A stretch of DNA of 64,000 nucleotides. Origin: Sphingobacteriales bacterium (GTDB lineage: Bacteria > Bacteroidota > Bacteroidia > Chitinophagales > UBA2359). The stretch covers positions 1,240,001-1,304,000 of the forward strand of contig CP064999.1 of the NCBI GenBank assembly GCA_016700115.1. Reading direction: 5' to 3'. Below the pieces are notes generated by a model that saw only the letters and a list, made by a program, of their open reading frames with translations, did no database searches and was not told the DNA's origin. The translations under genes were made by a program, and so were the position numbers. This document shows, one piece after another, positions 28,841-37,077 of this stretch; positions within the stretch are counted from its first letter, which is position 1, and every line of letters starts with the position of its first letter.

Positions 28841-30316
28841 TTATTTGGAAAACACCCGACCCAGTTTTTCTATCCTGTAAATACAGAGCAAGTATGCTAA
28901 AATCAATGCGATTCGAAAGGCATAAGCGGGTATCACTGGTAAATCGTTGACCCAAAAAGCGTTTGTAAGAACTGCCAAAATTCCTAACCAGATATAGCCA
29001 GTCAGTTTCAGGGATTCGTAGGGAATGGGGTAATATTTTTTTCCGGCTATAAAAGATACAATTACCATGATGGTATAACAGGCAAGGGTTGCCCAGGCGG
29101 CACCCATGTAACCAAAATAGGGAATCAGCAGCATATTGAGGAGGATGGTAATGGCTGCACCCAACAAAGAGATATAAGCCCCAATTTGAGTTTTGTTGCT
29201 CAGCTTGTACCAGATAGATAGGTTGTAGTAAATGCCTAACATCAGGTTTGCCATCAGTAAAAAAGGAACCACTGCCAAACCAACCCTGAAAGGCTCACCG
29301 ATAAATCGTTCAAAAATATCCATAAACAACATCACCCCTATAAAAATAAGCGTTCCGGCAATGACGAAATATTTCATTGAAGCGGCGTAAAGTTTGGGTG
29401 CATCTTCCCGGGCAGCTTGTGCAAAAAACAAAGGCTCGGCAGCAAAACGGTAGGCTTGGGTAAACAGGCTCATTAAAATACTCAGTTTGTAACATGCGCC
29501 GTAAATACCCAACATGCTTTGGTTAGTGTCTGGGTCGTAGGGGAGCAGGTATTTTAAAATCACCCTGTCGAGCATTTCGTTGACAATTCCGGCAAAACCA
29601 ACAACCACTAAAGGCAAGGCATACACCATCATACTTTTCCACAATTGGTAATCGAACCTGAAACGTATTTTCAACCATTCGGGCATTAGCAACAACAGGG
29701 TAACTATTCCTGCAATGAGGTTGGCTAAAAACACATACCCCACCCCAATCTCGGGTTGATACCAGACTCCGATAAAGGCATATTTTTCGGCCCAAACCGG
29801 ACAAAGCAACAGGAAAAACAAGGTAAGGCCAATATTGACTCCGATATTGACCAATTTGATTCCTGCAAAGCGGAAGGCCTTTTCCTGATACCGCAACCGC
29901 GCAAACGGAATGGCACTAAGAGTATCTAACCCGATAATGAACGCAAACCAGATAAGATATTCGGGGTGTTGCGGATAGTTTATCAAGTCTGATAAATGTC
30001 CGGAAAAACCGGTCAATATACCTACAAACAAGGCCGTACTTGCCAACAAGGAGAGCATGACCGTGCTATATACCCGTTCCATGTCTTGCGCCTGCCGGAT
30101 GTAACGAAAAAAGGCGGTTTCCATGCCATAGACAAACAGCACCAGCAAAAACCCGGAATAGCTGTACCATTCGGTGATAACTCCGTATTCGCCTTCGGAA
30201 TAAACGCGGGTCAGCAATGGAGTAAGCAGATAGTTCAGCAACCTTCCGACAATGCTGCTCAACCCATAAATTGCAGTTTGTCCCGCTAATTTACTAAGTA
30301 CGTTGCGATTGGTCAA
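28841..30316 (-). CDS. Oligosaccharide flippase family protein (Wzx-like)
   Basis: This is a multi-pass inner-membrane protein of 491 residues, about 12-14 helices, in the MOP exporter fold. It likely moves lipid-linked glycans across the inner membrane. Motifs near the N-terminus are typical: LAGQTAIYGLSSIVGRLLNYLLTPLL, with a YSEGEYGV turn. Later are VYALPLVVVGFAGIVNEMLDRVILKYLLP and ATLACYTIMVIVSFIAGKKYYPI. No glycosyltransferase genes are near, so it is not in a visible polysaccharide cluster. The start lies in a region facing the peroxidase gene, 138 bases away. Confidence 0.88.
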   Translation of the reverse strand: MTNRNVLSKLAGQTAIYGLSSIVGRLLNYLLTPLLTRVYSEGEYGVITEWYSYSGFLLVLFVYGMETAFFRYIRQAQDMERVYSTVMLSLLASTALFVGILTGFSGHLSDLINYPQHPEYLIWFAFIIGLDTLSAIPFARLRYQEKAFRFAGIKLVNIGVNIGLTLFFLLLCPVWAEKYAFIGVWYQPEIGVGYVFLANLIAGIVTLLLLMPEWLKIRFRFDYQLWKSMMVYALPLVVVGFAGIVNEMLDRVILKYLLPYDPDTNQSMLGIYGACYKLSILMSLFTQAYRFAAEPLFFAQAAREDAPKLYAASMKYFVIAGTLIFIGVMLFMDIFERFIGEPFRVGLAVVPFLLMANLMLGIYYNLSIWYKLSNKTQIGAYISLLGAAITILLNMLLIPYFGYMGAAWATLACYTIMVIVSFIAGKKYYPIPYESLKLTGYIWLGILAVLTNAFWVNDLPVIPAYAFRIALILAYLLCIYRIEKLGRVFSK

Positions 30317-30454
30317 TGATCAATTTGTTTGAACAGGGCAAAGGTATATATTTTTACAACCTATCCATCAACCCAATCTTTCAACCGTCTTTTTTGCAAA
30401 ACGACCGGAAAAGTCAGGGTTTGATTGCAGGTCTTCGGGTAATTTTCGGAATTA

Positions 30455-31471
30455 TCAATCAGGTTTAAACTTTGGATTGGCGATAAAAACCGAATCTGTC
30501 AATGATTCAAGAAAAGCAAGGAGGTCGAGCCGTTCCTTTTCATTCAATTCAAAAGGCTGTATCAACGGACTTTTATTGGGATGAGATGTACCGCCGCTTT
30601 GGTAATGGTCAATCACTTCAGACAGGGTAAGTAAGCTTCCATCGTGCATATAAGGAGCTGTCAAGGCGATGTTTCTCAATGTTGGAATTTTGAAAACCCC
30701 GATATCATTGGGGTCAAGGGTTAGCCTAAATCGTCCTTCGTCTGCATAGCTCTCATATAGCCCGTTATTTTCAAACCCGTTGCTGGTAAAGTTAAACCCG
30801 CTATGACAATGACCACATTTGGCCTTTTCGCCAAAAAATATCTGTTTTCCGGCGGCAGCTTCAGGACTCAAAAATTGAGGGTTGTCTGCCGAAGCGTTTC
30901 CGCTGATTAATGTTCGCTGAAAAGCAGCCAGGGCTCTTGTAATGGTAAATGGGGAAGGGGATTGTCCATAGGCTAAATAGCTCAACTGCACATATTTGGG
31001 ATTTGATTGCAGTCGTTTTGCTGCTTCGCCAATGGTAAAATCCATTTCGGCATGTTCGGTAATAGGCGTGAGTGCCTGAATTTCGAGCGTTTCTACCCCT
31101 CCTTCTTTAAGTAAAAAAGGAAGATATCCCACATTGGTCAGGGTTGGTGAGTTTCTAAAACCCAAACGTCCGGCAACGCCTTTGCTCAAAGGCCGATCAT
31201 CAGAAAAAGCGAGATGTTGCTGATGGCAGGAAGCACAGGAAATGGTCGAATCGACCGATAAAACAGGATCATAAAACAGTTTTCGCCCGAGGTTTACCCT
31301 GGCTTTGGTCATCAAATTATCGTCAGGGATGGGCATAGGGGGGAAACCAACGGGTATAACCAATTGATAGGGCGTTTCGTCCATATCCGGAATCAAGTTA
31401 TCGTCTTCCCTACAGGAGAAGAGCGTAAACATACCTGAAAACAGGATGAATAGGAACAAAATCCTTATCAT
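30455..31471 (-). CDS. Di-heme cytochrome c peroxidase / MauG-family lipoprotein
   Basis: A lipoprotein signal (MIRILFLFILFSGMFTLFSC, lipobox Cys20) is followed by two covalent haem sites: CASCH at residues 79-83 and CGHCH at 219-223. Additional family features are AFSDDRPLSKG after the first haem, RNSPTLTNVGYL, and YMHDGSLLTLSEVIDHYQSG near the end, where Met/His distal ligands lie. The length of 338 is normal. It would act in the periplasm, reducing hydrogen peroxide with electrons from a c-type cytochrome or modifying a partner as MauG does. Which of these holds cannot be told. It is in line with the YpdA-like gene upstream, 75 bases away. Confidence 0.9.
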   Translation of the reverse strand: MIRILFLFILFSGMFTLFSCREDDNLIPDMDETPYQLVIPVGFPPMPIPDDNLMTKARVNLGRKLFYDPVLSVDSTISCASCHQQHLAFSDDRPLSKGVAGRLGFRNSPTLTNVGYLPFLLKEGGVETLEIQALTPITEHAEMDFTIGEAAKRLQSNPKYVQLSYLAYGQSPSPFTITRALAAFQRTLISGNASADNPQFLSPEAAAGKQIFFGEKAKCGHCHSGFNFTSNGFENNGLYESYADEGRFRLTLDPNDIGVFKIPTLRNIALTAPYMHDGSLLTLSEVIDHYQSGGTSHPNKSPLIQPFELNEKERLDLLAFLESLTDSVFIANPKFKPD

Positions 31472-31546
31472 GGCTTATCCGGTTATGCTTTAAAGACAAA
31501 GTTCTGTATCTCAAAGTTTGACCCTGTTAAACTCCGGTGCAGATAA

Positions 31547-32530
31547 TCATAAACCTGCTATTTGGCGCATTACTTCTTCTGCATGAAAGCGCGAGTTTTC
31601 AATATACCAGATATTAGTATGCGTACCCCCACAAATCGTACCGGCCATAAACACACCCGGCAAATTAGATTCATAAGTCCCCGGGTTGTAATCCGGCAAA
31701 GTATAACCTTCTTCGTTTACGAGTATCTTCACACCCAATTTGTTCAACCATGAAAAATCGGGATGATAGCCGGTCATAGCCAATACAAAATCATTAGGCA
31801 AAATTATCTTGCCTTCAGGGGTAATAATTTCTACCTCATTTTCTTTTATATGACTGATTTGGCTATTGAAAAAAGCAGAAACAGACCCTTCTTTTATTCG
31901 ATTTTCAATATCTGGTTTAACCCAATATTTTACTCCTTCCTTAAGGGTTGACTTTCTGACCATCAACGTAACCTTCGCTCCTTTCCGATAGGTTTCAAGG
32001 GCTGCATCAACGGCGGAATTACCGCCACCTACCACCAATACATTTTGGTTACTATAGAGATGCGGGTCGTCGAAATAGTGTCTGACCTTTGGAAGGTCTT
32101 CTCCTGCTACCCCCAGCAGGTTGGGTTTGGTAAAAAACCCGGTAGCGATGACTACACAACGGGTAGTATAACTATTTTTGGAAGTTTCGACAAGATAACC
32201 TCCCGTCTGAGGGAGTAAGTTGTTTACTTTTTCATACAATCGAATATTGAGCTTAAAAGACTCCGCCACTTTTCGAAAATACTCCAGCGCTTCGCGTCTT
32301 GTTGGACGGTCGCCATGTGAAACAAACGGGATATTGCCCAGTTCGATATTGTCGGAGGTAGAAAAAAAAGTCATATTAGCGGGATAGTCATAGACTGATT
32401 GTGTCAGACATCCTTTTTCGAGGATGAGGTAACGGAGCCGGGTTTGTTTTGCGGCAATACCACATGCCAAACCAATAGGCCCTGCTCCTATAATGACAAC
32501 CTCGTAATCTGTTGATTTTAAATCTGGCAT
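31547..32530 (-). CDS. YpdA-family FAD/NAD(P)-dependent disulfide reductase
   Basis: The 327 residues have two nucleotide-binding motifs: VIIGAGPIGLACG at about 12-24 for FAD and VLVVGGGNSAVDAALE around residue 165 for NAD(P). The stretch YPANMTFFSTSDNIELGNIP and the absence of a CxxC pair are characteristic of YpdA/Bdr, proposed to reduce bacillithiol disulfide. The C-terminus includes NLPGVFMAGTICGGTHTNIW. Bacillithiol is known in many Bacteroidota, so the function is plausible. The gene likely starts a leftward operon with the di-heme peroxidase, which would pair two oxidative-stress functions. Confidence 0.85.
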   Translation of the reverse strand: MPDLKSTDYEVVIIGAGPIGLACGIAAKQTRLRYLILEKGCLTQSVYDYPANMTFFSTSDNIELGNIPFVSHGDRPTRREALEYFRKVAESFKLNIRLYEKVNNLLPQTGGYLVETSKNSYTTRCVVIATGFFTKPNLLGVAGEDLPKVRHYFDDPHLYSNQNVLVVGGGNSAVDAALETYRKGAKVTLMVRKSTLKEGVKYWVKPDIENRIKEGSVSAFFNSQISHIKENEVEIITPEGKIILPNDFVLAMTGYHPDFSWLNKLGVKILVNEEGYTLPDYNPGTYESNLPGVFMAGTICGGTHTNIWYIENSRFHAEEVMRQIAGL

Positions 32531-32675
32531 ATATGGCTTAATTTATCCCCTTTTAATCATCCCAAAGGTAACTGTTTATGCTTCTTTGTTCGTGAACAGA
32601 TGTTTTTAATAACAAACGGATATTCAGAAAAAAAGTACATCTGCTCATAAAAAGGGAACAATTACGCCAAAGTAG

Positions 32676-32705
32676 TTGGGTGTTTAATACAGGATAGTTA
32701 CTTTG
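32676..32705 (+). promoter_or_regulatory. Candidate promoter of the DUF4837 gene
   Basis: TTG (32676-32678), 20 bases, then TACTTTG, one T short of TAnnTTTG. The element ends at 32705, where an alternative GTG start would lie, so translation from ATG 32744 is favoured. Confidence 0.45.
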
Positions 32706-32743
32706 TGAACGTTTTTCGCATGTTTGTACCAAAAAACAAAACT

Positions 32744-33832
32744 ATGAATCGATTAGTTGTATGGATTTTACTGATAGTTGCTGCTACATTCACAGGTTGT
32801 TCCGATTCACAAGTTAAAGATGCATTAGGAGGAGGGACCCAACCTACATCAACCGGTGATATAGACGAAGTGGTTTTGCTCATAGATGATAAGTTGTTAA
32901 AAGGCGAACCCGGTGAAAACCTTCGCTTTCATTTACAACAGGATTATGTGATGTTGCCTCAAAGCGAACCCATGTTCGACTTGCGTCCGCTTGGCAGCAT
33001 GAAAGCATTCGGAAGCATGTTGCAGCGAAGTGCTGTCGTGTTGATAGTTGCCGATTTGAGCGATAAAGATAACGACATTACACAGTCCGTTACAGAACAA
33101 TTGCAGCGATTTACCAATGAAGGTAAGGAAGTTCCCCCGTTTTTTGCGAGGCGCGATGTATGGGCAACCCCTCAACGGGTGATCTATATTTATGGCAAAG
33201 ATATCGCCGAATTAAGCAAAAGCATCAACGCCCATGCTAACGGAATTGTTAAACAGCTTTATGAAATTGGAGATCAGAAAGCCTACAACAACGCCTATTC
33301 AACTAAAGAAAACGAAGGATTGACGGCAAACCTGGAAAAAAAATACAAGGTTTCGGTTAAAGTGCCTCATCTGTTTGAAAGTGCAACACAAACCGACAAT
33401 TTTGCATGGCTTCGTTTCGACAATCAGGCAACCGAAGAAGTCCAAAATATCCTGATCTATACGGAGCCCTACTCCGGTAATACCCCTCCCCAGATAACTG
33501 AAGCATTAGCCGTCTCTATCAGGAATAAAGCAGGTAAATTTGTATCCACACAGATTGAAGGCAGCTATATGGCGGCAGACACTACCCTTGGATTTGTCAG
33601 TAAATCATCCCTGCTTCCATCCGGAATAGAAGTTTTGGAGGTAAGGGGATTGTGGCGGATGTATGGAGATTTTATGGGCGGGCCGTTTATATCCTATTGC
33701 TTTAACGATACCGCAAACAGACAGATTGTTTTGACCGATGGTTTTGCTTATGCTCCAAAAGTAGATAAACGCCGTATTATGAGACGGATAGAGATGATAT
33801 TGAAAACGACTAAAATCTCATCGGGAAAATAG
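32744..33832 (+). CDS. DUF4837 family lipoprotein
   Basis: ATG 32744 yields a lipoprotein signal (MNRLVVWILLIVAATFTGC, lipidated Cys19). The mature part has family features I associate with DUF4837 of Bacteroidota: DEVVLLIDDKLLKGEPGENL, RPLGSMKAFGSMLQRSAVVL, FFARRDVWATPQRVIYIYG and GLWRMYGDFMGGPFISYCF. The protein is about 362 residues long and is predicted to sit in the envelope facing the periplasm. Its role is unknown. It is a single gene, divergent from ypdA and convergent with the TlpA-like gene. Confidence 0.82.
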   Translation: MNRLVVWILLIVAATFTGCSDSQVKDALGGGTQPTSTGDIDEVVLLIDDKLLKGEPGENLRFHLQQDYVMLPQSEPMFDLRPLGSMKAFGSMLQRSAVVLIVADLSDKDNDITQSVTEQLQRFTNEGKEVPPFFARRDVWATPQRVIYIYGKDIAELSKSINAHANGIVKQLYEIGDQKAYNNAYSTKENEGLTANLEKKYKVSVKVPHLFESATQTDNFAWLRFDNQATEEVQNILIYTEPYSGNTPPQITEALAVSIRNKAGKFVSTQIEGSYMAADTTLGFVSKSSLLPSGIEVLEVRGLWRMYGDFMGGPFISYCFNDTANRQIVLTDGFAYAPKVDKRRIMRRIEMILKTTKISSGK

Positions 33833-33933
33833 CTGAGTTCATTAGTCTTTTATTTATCTGCTTTTGTGCTTTTATAAGAGAAACCCTTTATTAAAGCCTA
33901 AATTCTTCTAAAAGGCTTAGTTGTTAAAAAAAA

Positions 33934-33982
33934 TCAAGGCAAAACAGATTGAGTTACTACTGCCCTGCCTTGAAATCTGTTT
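33934..33982. terminator. Structured convergent spacer with pseudoknot-like pairing order
   Basis: TCAAGGCA (33934-33941) and AAACAGATT (33942-33950) are followed, after 15 bases, by TGCCTTGA (33966-33973) and AATCTGTTT (33974-33982). Each half is complementary to the corresponding half in order a-b-a'-b', so the two stems cannot nest. They are either alternative hairpins or a pseudoknot. A T run follows on the + strand just inside the minus-strand gene. Bidirectional termination is likely but not shown. Confidence 0.45.
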
Positions 33983-33986
33983 ATGG

Positions 33987-35609
33987 TTACCGTTTTTTCT
34001 TATCTCTTTTTAACTTGTTTTTCAACCGGTTAGATTTAGTGTTGGTTGCATTTGAAAAATCATAACTATTGATATAGCTGTCAATTTTTTTGTCTAACAT
34101 TTCCTGCTCGGCTTGTTTGTTGTTTTTTGGGTCCGGAGTTGTGGTCGTTGGCGGAGGAGTATTGTTTGCCGGTTGTGTAACCACTGTTTTATTAGCCGGT
34201 TGGGTAGTAGGCGGAGGTGTAGTTACCGGTTGTTTGGGCTGCGATGGTGTTGTTGTAGTTGTTGGCTGAGTAGTTGTCGCCGTTGTGTTGTTGAACCGGG
34301 TTTCACCGGGTTTATAAGGTTGGATGGCGGTTGTGGTATTGGGGTTGGCGGTTGTGGTATTGACCGAAGGATTTTTTGCGGGTGTTTTTTCAGAATTATA
34401 AACCGTGGTATTTGTGTTTGTGGTTGTATTGGTGGTGACAGGTAATGTATAAGGAGCAGAGATATAAGGTTCAGGCATAGTAGTCGAAATAACACCCGGA
34501 GTTGAATGAGGTACAGCGTAGATATTTGAAGGCTGAGCAACATCGGTGCTTCGGTAAGTTGCGGTATTGTCTTCGGGTTTAGACACAGTTGCCGGATTTC
34601 CTGCCGGCAGGGCCGGATTAGTGTTTATAGTAGGGGTGGAAGTAACGTTAGCAGTTGTAACAGGGACTGTCGGCTGAGCGCCGGTAGCCGATAGCGGCAT
34701 ATTCCATTCACTTTTGCCGATAACCCTTCCCCGTACATTATTTTTATATTCTACCAAAAAAGCATCGGGAAACCCGTTTTGTTGAATTTTGGCAAGCGCA
34801 TCAGATGCCGCAGCTCTTGTATCATAGCTACCAATCATTACACGGTTAATTTGGTTGGCGGCAACTTCGGCTTCAACTTTGCCAAACTGGGCGACACGGT
34901 CAAAATCCTTTAAATTTAATTTTTTAAACGCTCCCACCTGAACTTTGTAAGTAATCCCTTCTGTTTTGGTTTCCGCCAGAGAGGCCGGCAGATAATTATG
35001 GGTTACAATCGGTTCCACCGAACGGTTGACCGCTGCGTTTCCCTTGGTTTCAGCAACCAAATCGGGATTGGTGTTTGAATGAAACGCCATTGTTTGAGTG
35101 GCTTTCATATCCACAGCAAGTATTTTGTCTATTTCATTAAAGGTGGGATTAACTGCATAAATTATCCCTTTGGCATCAATCAGGTAAGTATAAGGCAACT
35201 GTTGAACTTTGTATGAATCGGCAGTACCTGAATAAAAATCATAGACATGATATGTTCCGGGGAGTTTATCGGCGTTCAGGGTATTGATCCAGTTCGTTCT
35301 ATCACTGTCTAAAGAAACCGTAAACAGTTTAAATCCTTGTGCATTTGGAAAAGAAAGTTTCTCATATTTGTGGTACAGGGCATACACATTCGGCGAATTA
35401 GCCCTTGAACTTGGATCCCATGAAGCCCAAAAATAAACCAGCACAATATTTCCGTTCAAACTGCTTAAAGAACGATTTACATTAGCAGGGTCGGGCAAAT
35501 TTATATCAGGCGCTTGTTCACCTACCCGAAGTTGAGCCTGTACGGGTTCGGTAAATATAAACATGAATGAACAAAGCACAATAAAAAGTAAAAGGATTCT
35601 GTATTTCAT
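33987..35609 (-). CDS. Thioredoxin-fold (TlpA-like) protein without catalytic cysteines, with SPOR domain and Thr/Pro-rich tail
   Basis: The start at 35609 gives a clean signal peptide (MKYRILLLFIVLCSFMFIF); longer starts only add an unlikely N-terminus. Residues about 35-170 are a TlpA-type thioredoxin fold (GEQAPDINLPDPANVNRSLS, VLVYFWASWDPSSRANSP). The usual WCxxC is WDPSS, so both redox cysteines are missing. A SPOR-like domain follows at about 220-300 (ITYKVQVGAFKKLNLKDFD, RVMIGSYDTRAAASDALAKI); SPOR domains bind denuded peptidoglycan. The last 200 residues are Thr/Pro/Asn-rich and disordered, ending in a basic KKR tail. It probably acts as a structural or binding protein in the periplasm, not an oxidoreductase. 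Confidence 0.8.
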   Translation of the reverse strand: MKYRILLLFIVLCSFMFIFTEPVQAQLRVGEQAPDINLPDPANVNRSLSSLNGNIVLVYFWASWDPSSRANSPNVYALYHKYEKLSFPNAQGFKLFTVSLDSDRTNWINTLNADKLPGTYHVYDFYSGTADSYKVQQLPYTYLIDAKGIIYAVNPTFNEIDKILAVDMKATQTMAFHSNTNPDLVAETKGNAAVNRSVEPIVTHNYLPASLAETKTEGITYKVQVGAFKKLNLKDFDRVAQFGKVEAEVAANQINRVMIGSYDTRAAASDALAKIQQNGFPDAFLVEYKNNVRGRVIGKSEWNMPLSATGAQPTVPVTTANVTSTPTINTNPALPAGNPATVSKPEDNTATYRSTDVAQPSNIYAVPHSTPGVISTTMPEPYISAPYTLPVTTNTTTNTNTTVYNSEKTPAKNPSVNTTTANPNTTTAIQPYKPGETRFNNTTATTTQPTTTTTPSQPKQPVTTPPPTTQPANKTVVTQPANNTPPPTTTTPDPKNNKQAEQEMLDKKIDSYINSYDFSNATNTKSNRLKNKLKRDKKKR

Positions 35610-35720
35610 GGCTGACATGTTAAAAAGTGAAACAAAAGGATATAAGTTACTAACTAAGAAAGGTAAAATTTTTATCAAATTAAGATTTATGTTGCCTGCG
35701 TTAGGGATATAAGAACGCAA

Positions 35721-36189
35721 AACTATCCGGGTTTATTTAGTATAAACAGATGCACAATTATCATTAAACAATAATCTGGCTTTTATTTAAAAAAAAGTAA
35801 AAAGAGCAGAATGTTTAAAAAGTGCATGGATTTTTCACGTATCAACAAATGTTTTTAAATTTTTCGCCTAATTATTAACCAAAAACCACCAATTTTCACT
35901 CACACATAATTGGGATAAAGGTAAAGCAAATTTTGAAACAATTGCATGTTTTTTCAAAGATAGAAAAATACGGTACGAGTTTGTTCCTTATTTGAATGAT
36001 GATTTTAACTTTTTCTGGTACTATGCAAGGTACACCACAATAATTTTAGTATCAAAAAAACAAAGTTTGTATTACCTTAGCGGTGAAAATTCAGTGATTT
36101 CACAAAAAGCCGGCTAAATCCTGCCATACCTTAAACATCCTGCTAAATTATCAGAAACGCAGGATTAAATATACATAGCAAACAGATAG
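35721..36189. other. AT-rich divergent spacer between the TlpA-like gene and pcm
   Basis: No gene was found. A near-match to the -7 element (TACCTTAG at 36073-36080) lies 110 bases before pcm. Nothing else stands out. Confidence 0.4.
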
Positions 36190-36837
36190 GTGGAAGACAA
36201 TTACAAACAAATAGGCATGCGCCGCAAGTTGTTGAGTGAAATAGAACAACAAGGCATTACCAACGAGCAGGTTTTGAAGGCTATGTTCGCTGTACCGCGG
36301 CATGTATTTTTTGAAAAAGCCTTTTTAGAAAAAGCCTACGAAAATGTTGCTTTTCCAATAGGTGAGGGGCAAACTATTTCGCAGCCTTATACCGTAGCCT
36401 ATCAAACCCAATTGTTGGAGGTAACCAAAGGGGATAAAATTTTGGAAGTCGGAACCGGTTCCGGCTATCAGGCCTGTATATTAGCCGAAATGGGGGCGCG
36501 GGTTATCACCATAGAGCGCAACCGGAAACTTCACGAAAAAGCCAGGGATATGGTCCGGCTATTGGGCTATTCTTCTATCACCCTTATTTTTGGAGATGGA
36601 TATGAGGGCGCTCCAATATATGCCCCGTTTGATAAAATTTTGGTAACCGCAGCAGCTCCCGAAATCCCTCAAAAATTGCAGGCTCAATTAAAAACAGGGG
36701 GGATTTTGGTCATCCCGGTTGGAAGCGATCATACTCAGGTCATGTTGAAGATTTCCAAAATTTCAGAAAATGAATTTCTCGAAGAAAAGGGGCAATTATT
36801 CAAATTTGTTCCTTTGCTGAAAGGGCTGATCGGTTAA
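36190..36837 (+). CDS. pcm: Protein-L-isoaspartate O-methyltransferase
   Basis: The enzyme methylates isoaspartyl residues in damaged proteins with S-adenosylmethionine, starting their repair to aspartate. The 215 residues carry the diagnostic blocks VPRHVFFEKAFLEKAYENVA, GEGQTISQPYTVAYQ (catalytic region), ILEVGTGSGYQACILAEMGA (SAM motif I) and DGYEGAPIYAPFDKILVTAA. The start is GTG 36190; this keeps the usual N-terminal helix (DNYKQIGMRRKLLSEI). An ATG at 36217 would cut it. It is a single gene. Confidence 0.93.
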   Translation: MEDNYKQIGMRRKLLSEIEQQGITNEQVLKAMFAVPRHVFFEKAFLEKAYENVAFPIGEGQTISQPYTVAYQTQLLEVTKGDKILEVGTGSGYQACILAEMGARVITIERNRKLHEKARDMVRLLGYSSITLIFGDGYEGAPIYAPFDKILVTAAAPEIPQKLQAQLKTGGILVIPVGSDHTQVMLKISKISENEFLEEKGQLFKFVPLLKGLIG

Positions 36838-37077
36838 ATTGACATTCCTGAAATACCTGTTTTACTGCCTTACTTTCCTGAATTAGAGGGATAATTAAAA
36901 CTAACAGGTAACAAAAGAAACAAAACAGCAGTAATTACGTATCAGCAACAGAGAGTTTTTTACATTTCTTTTACATTGAAAATTCACTGATCAATACTAA
37001 AATAGTGTTGACTTCGTTACCTTTACTTAAAATTTTAGAAAACAACTTTTTTTATTACCATTAAAAGCGAAAAACGT

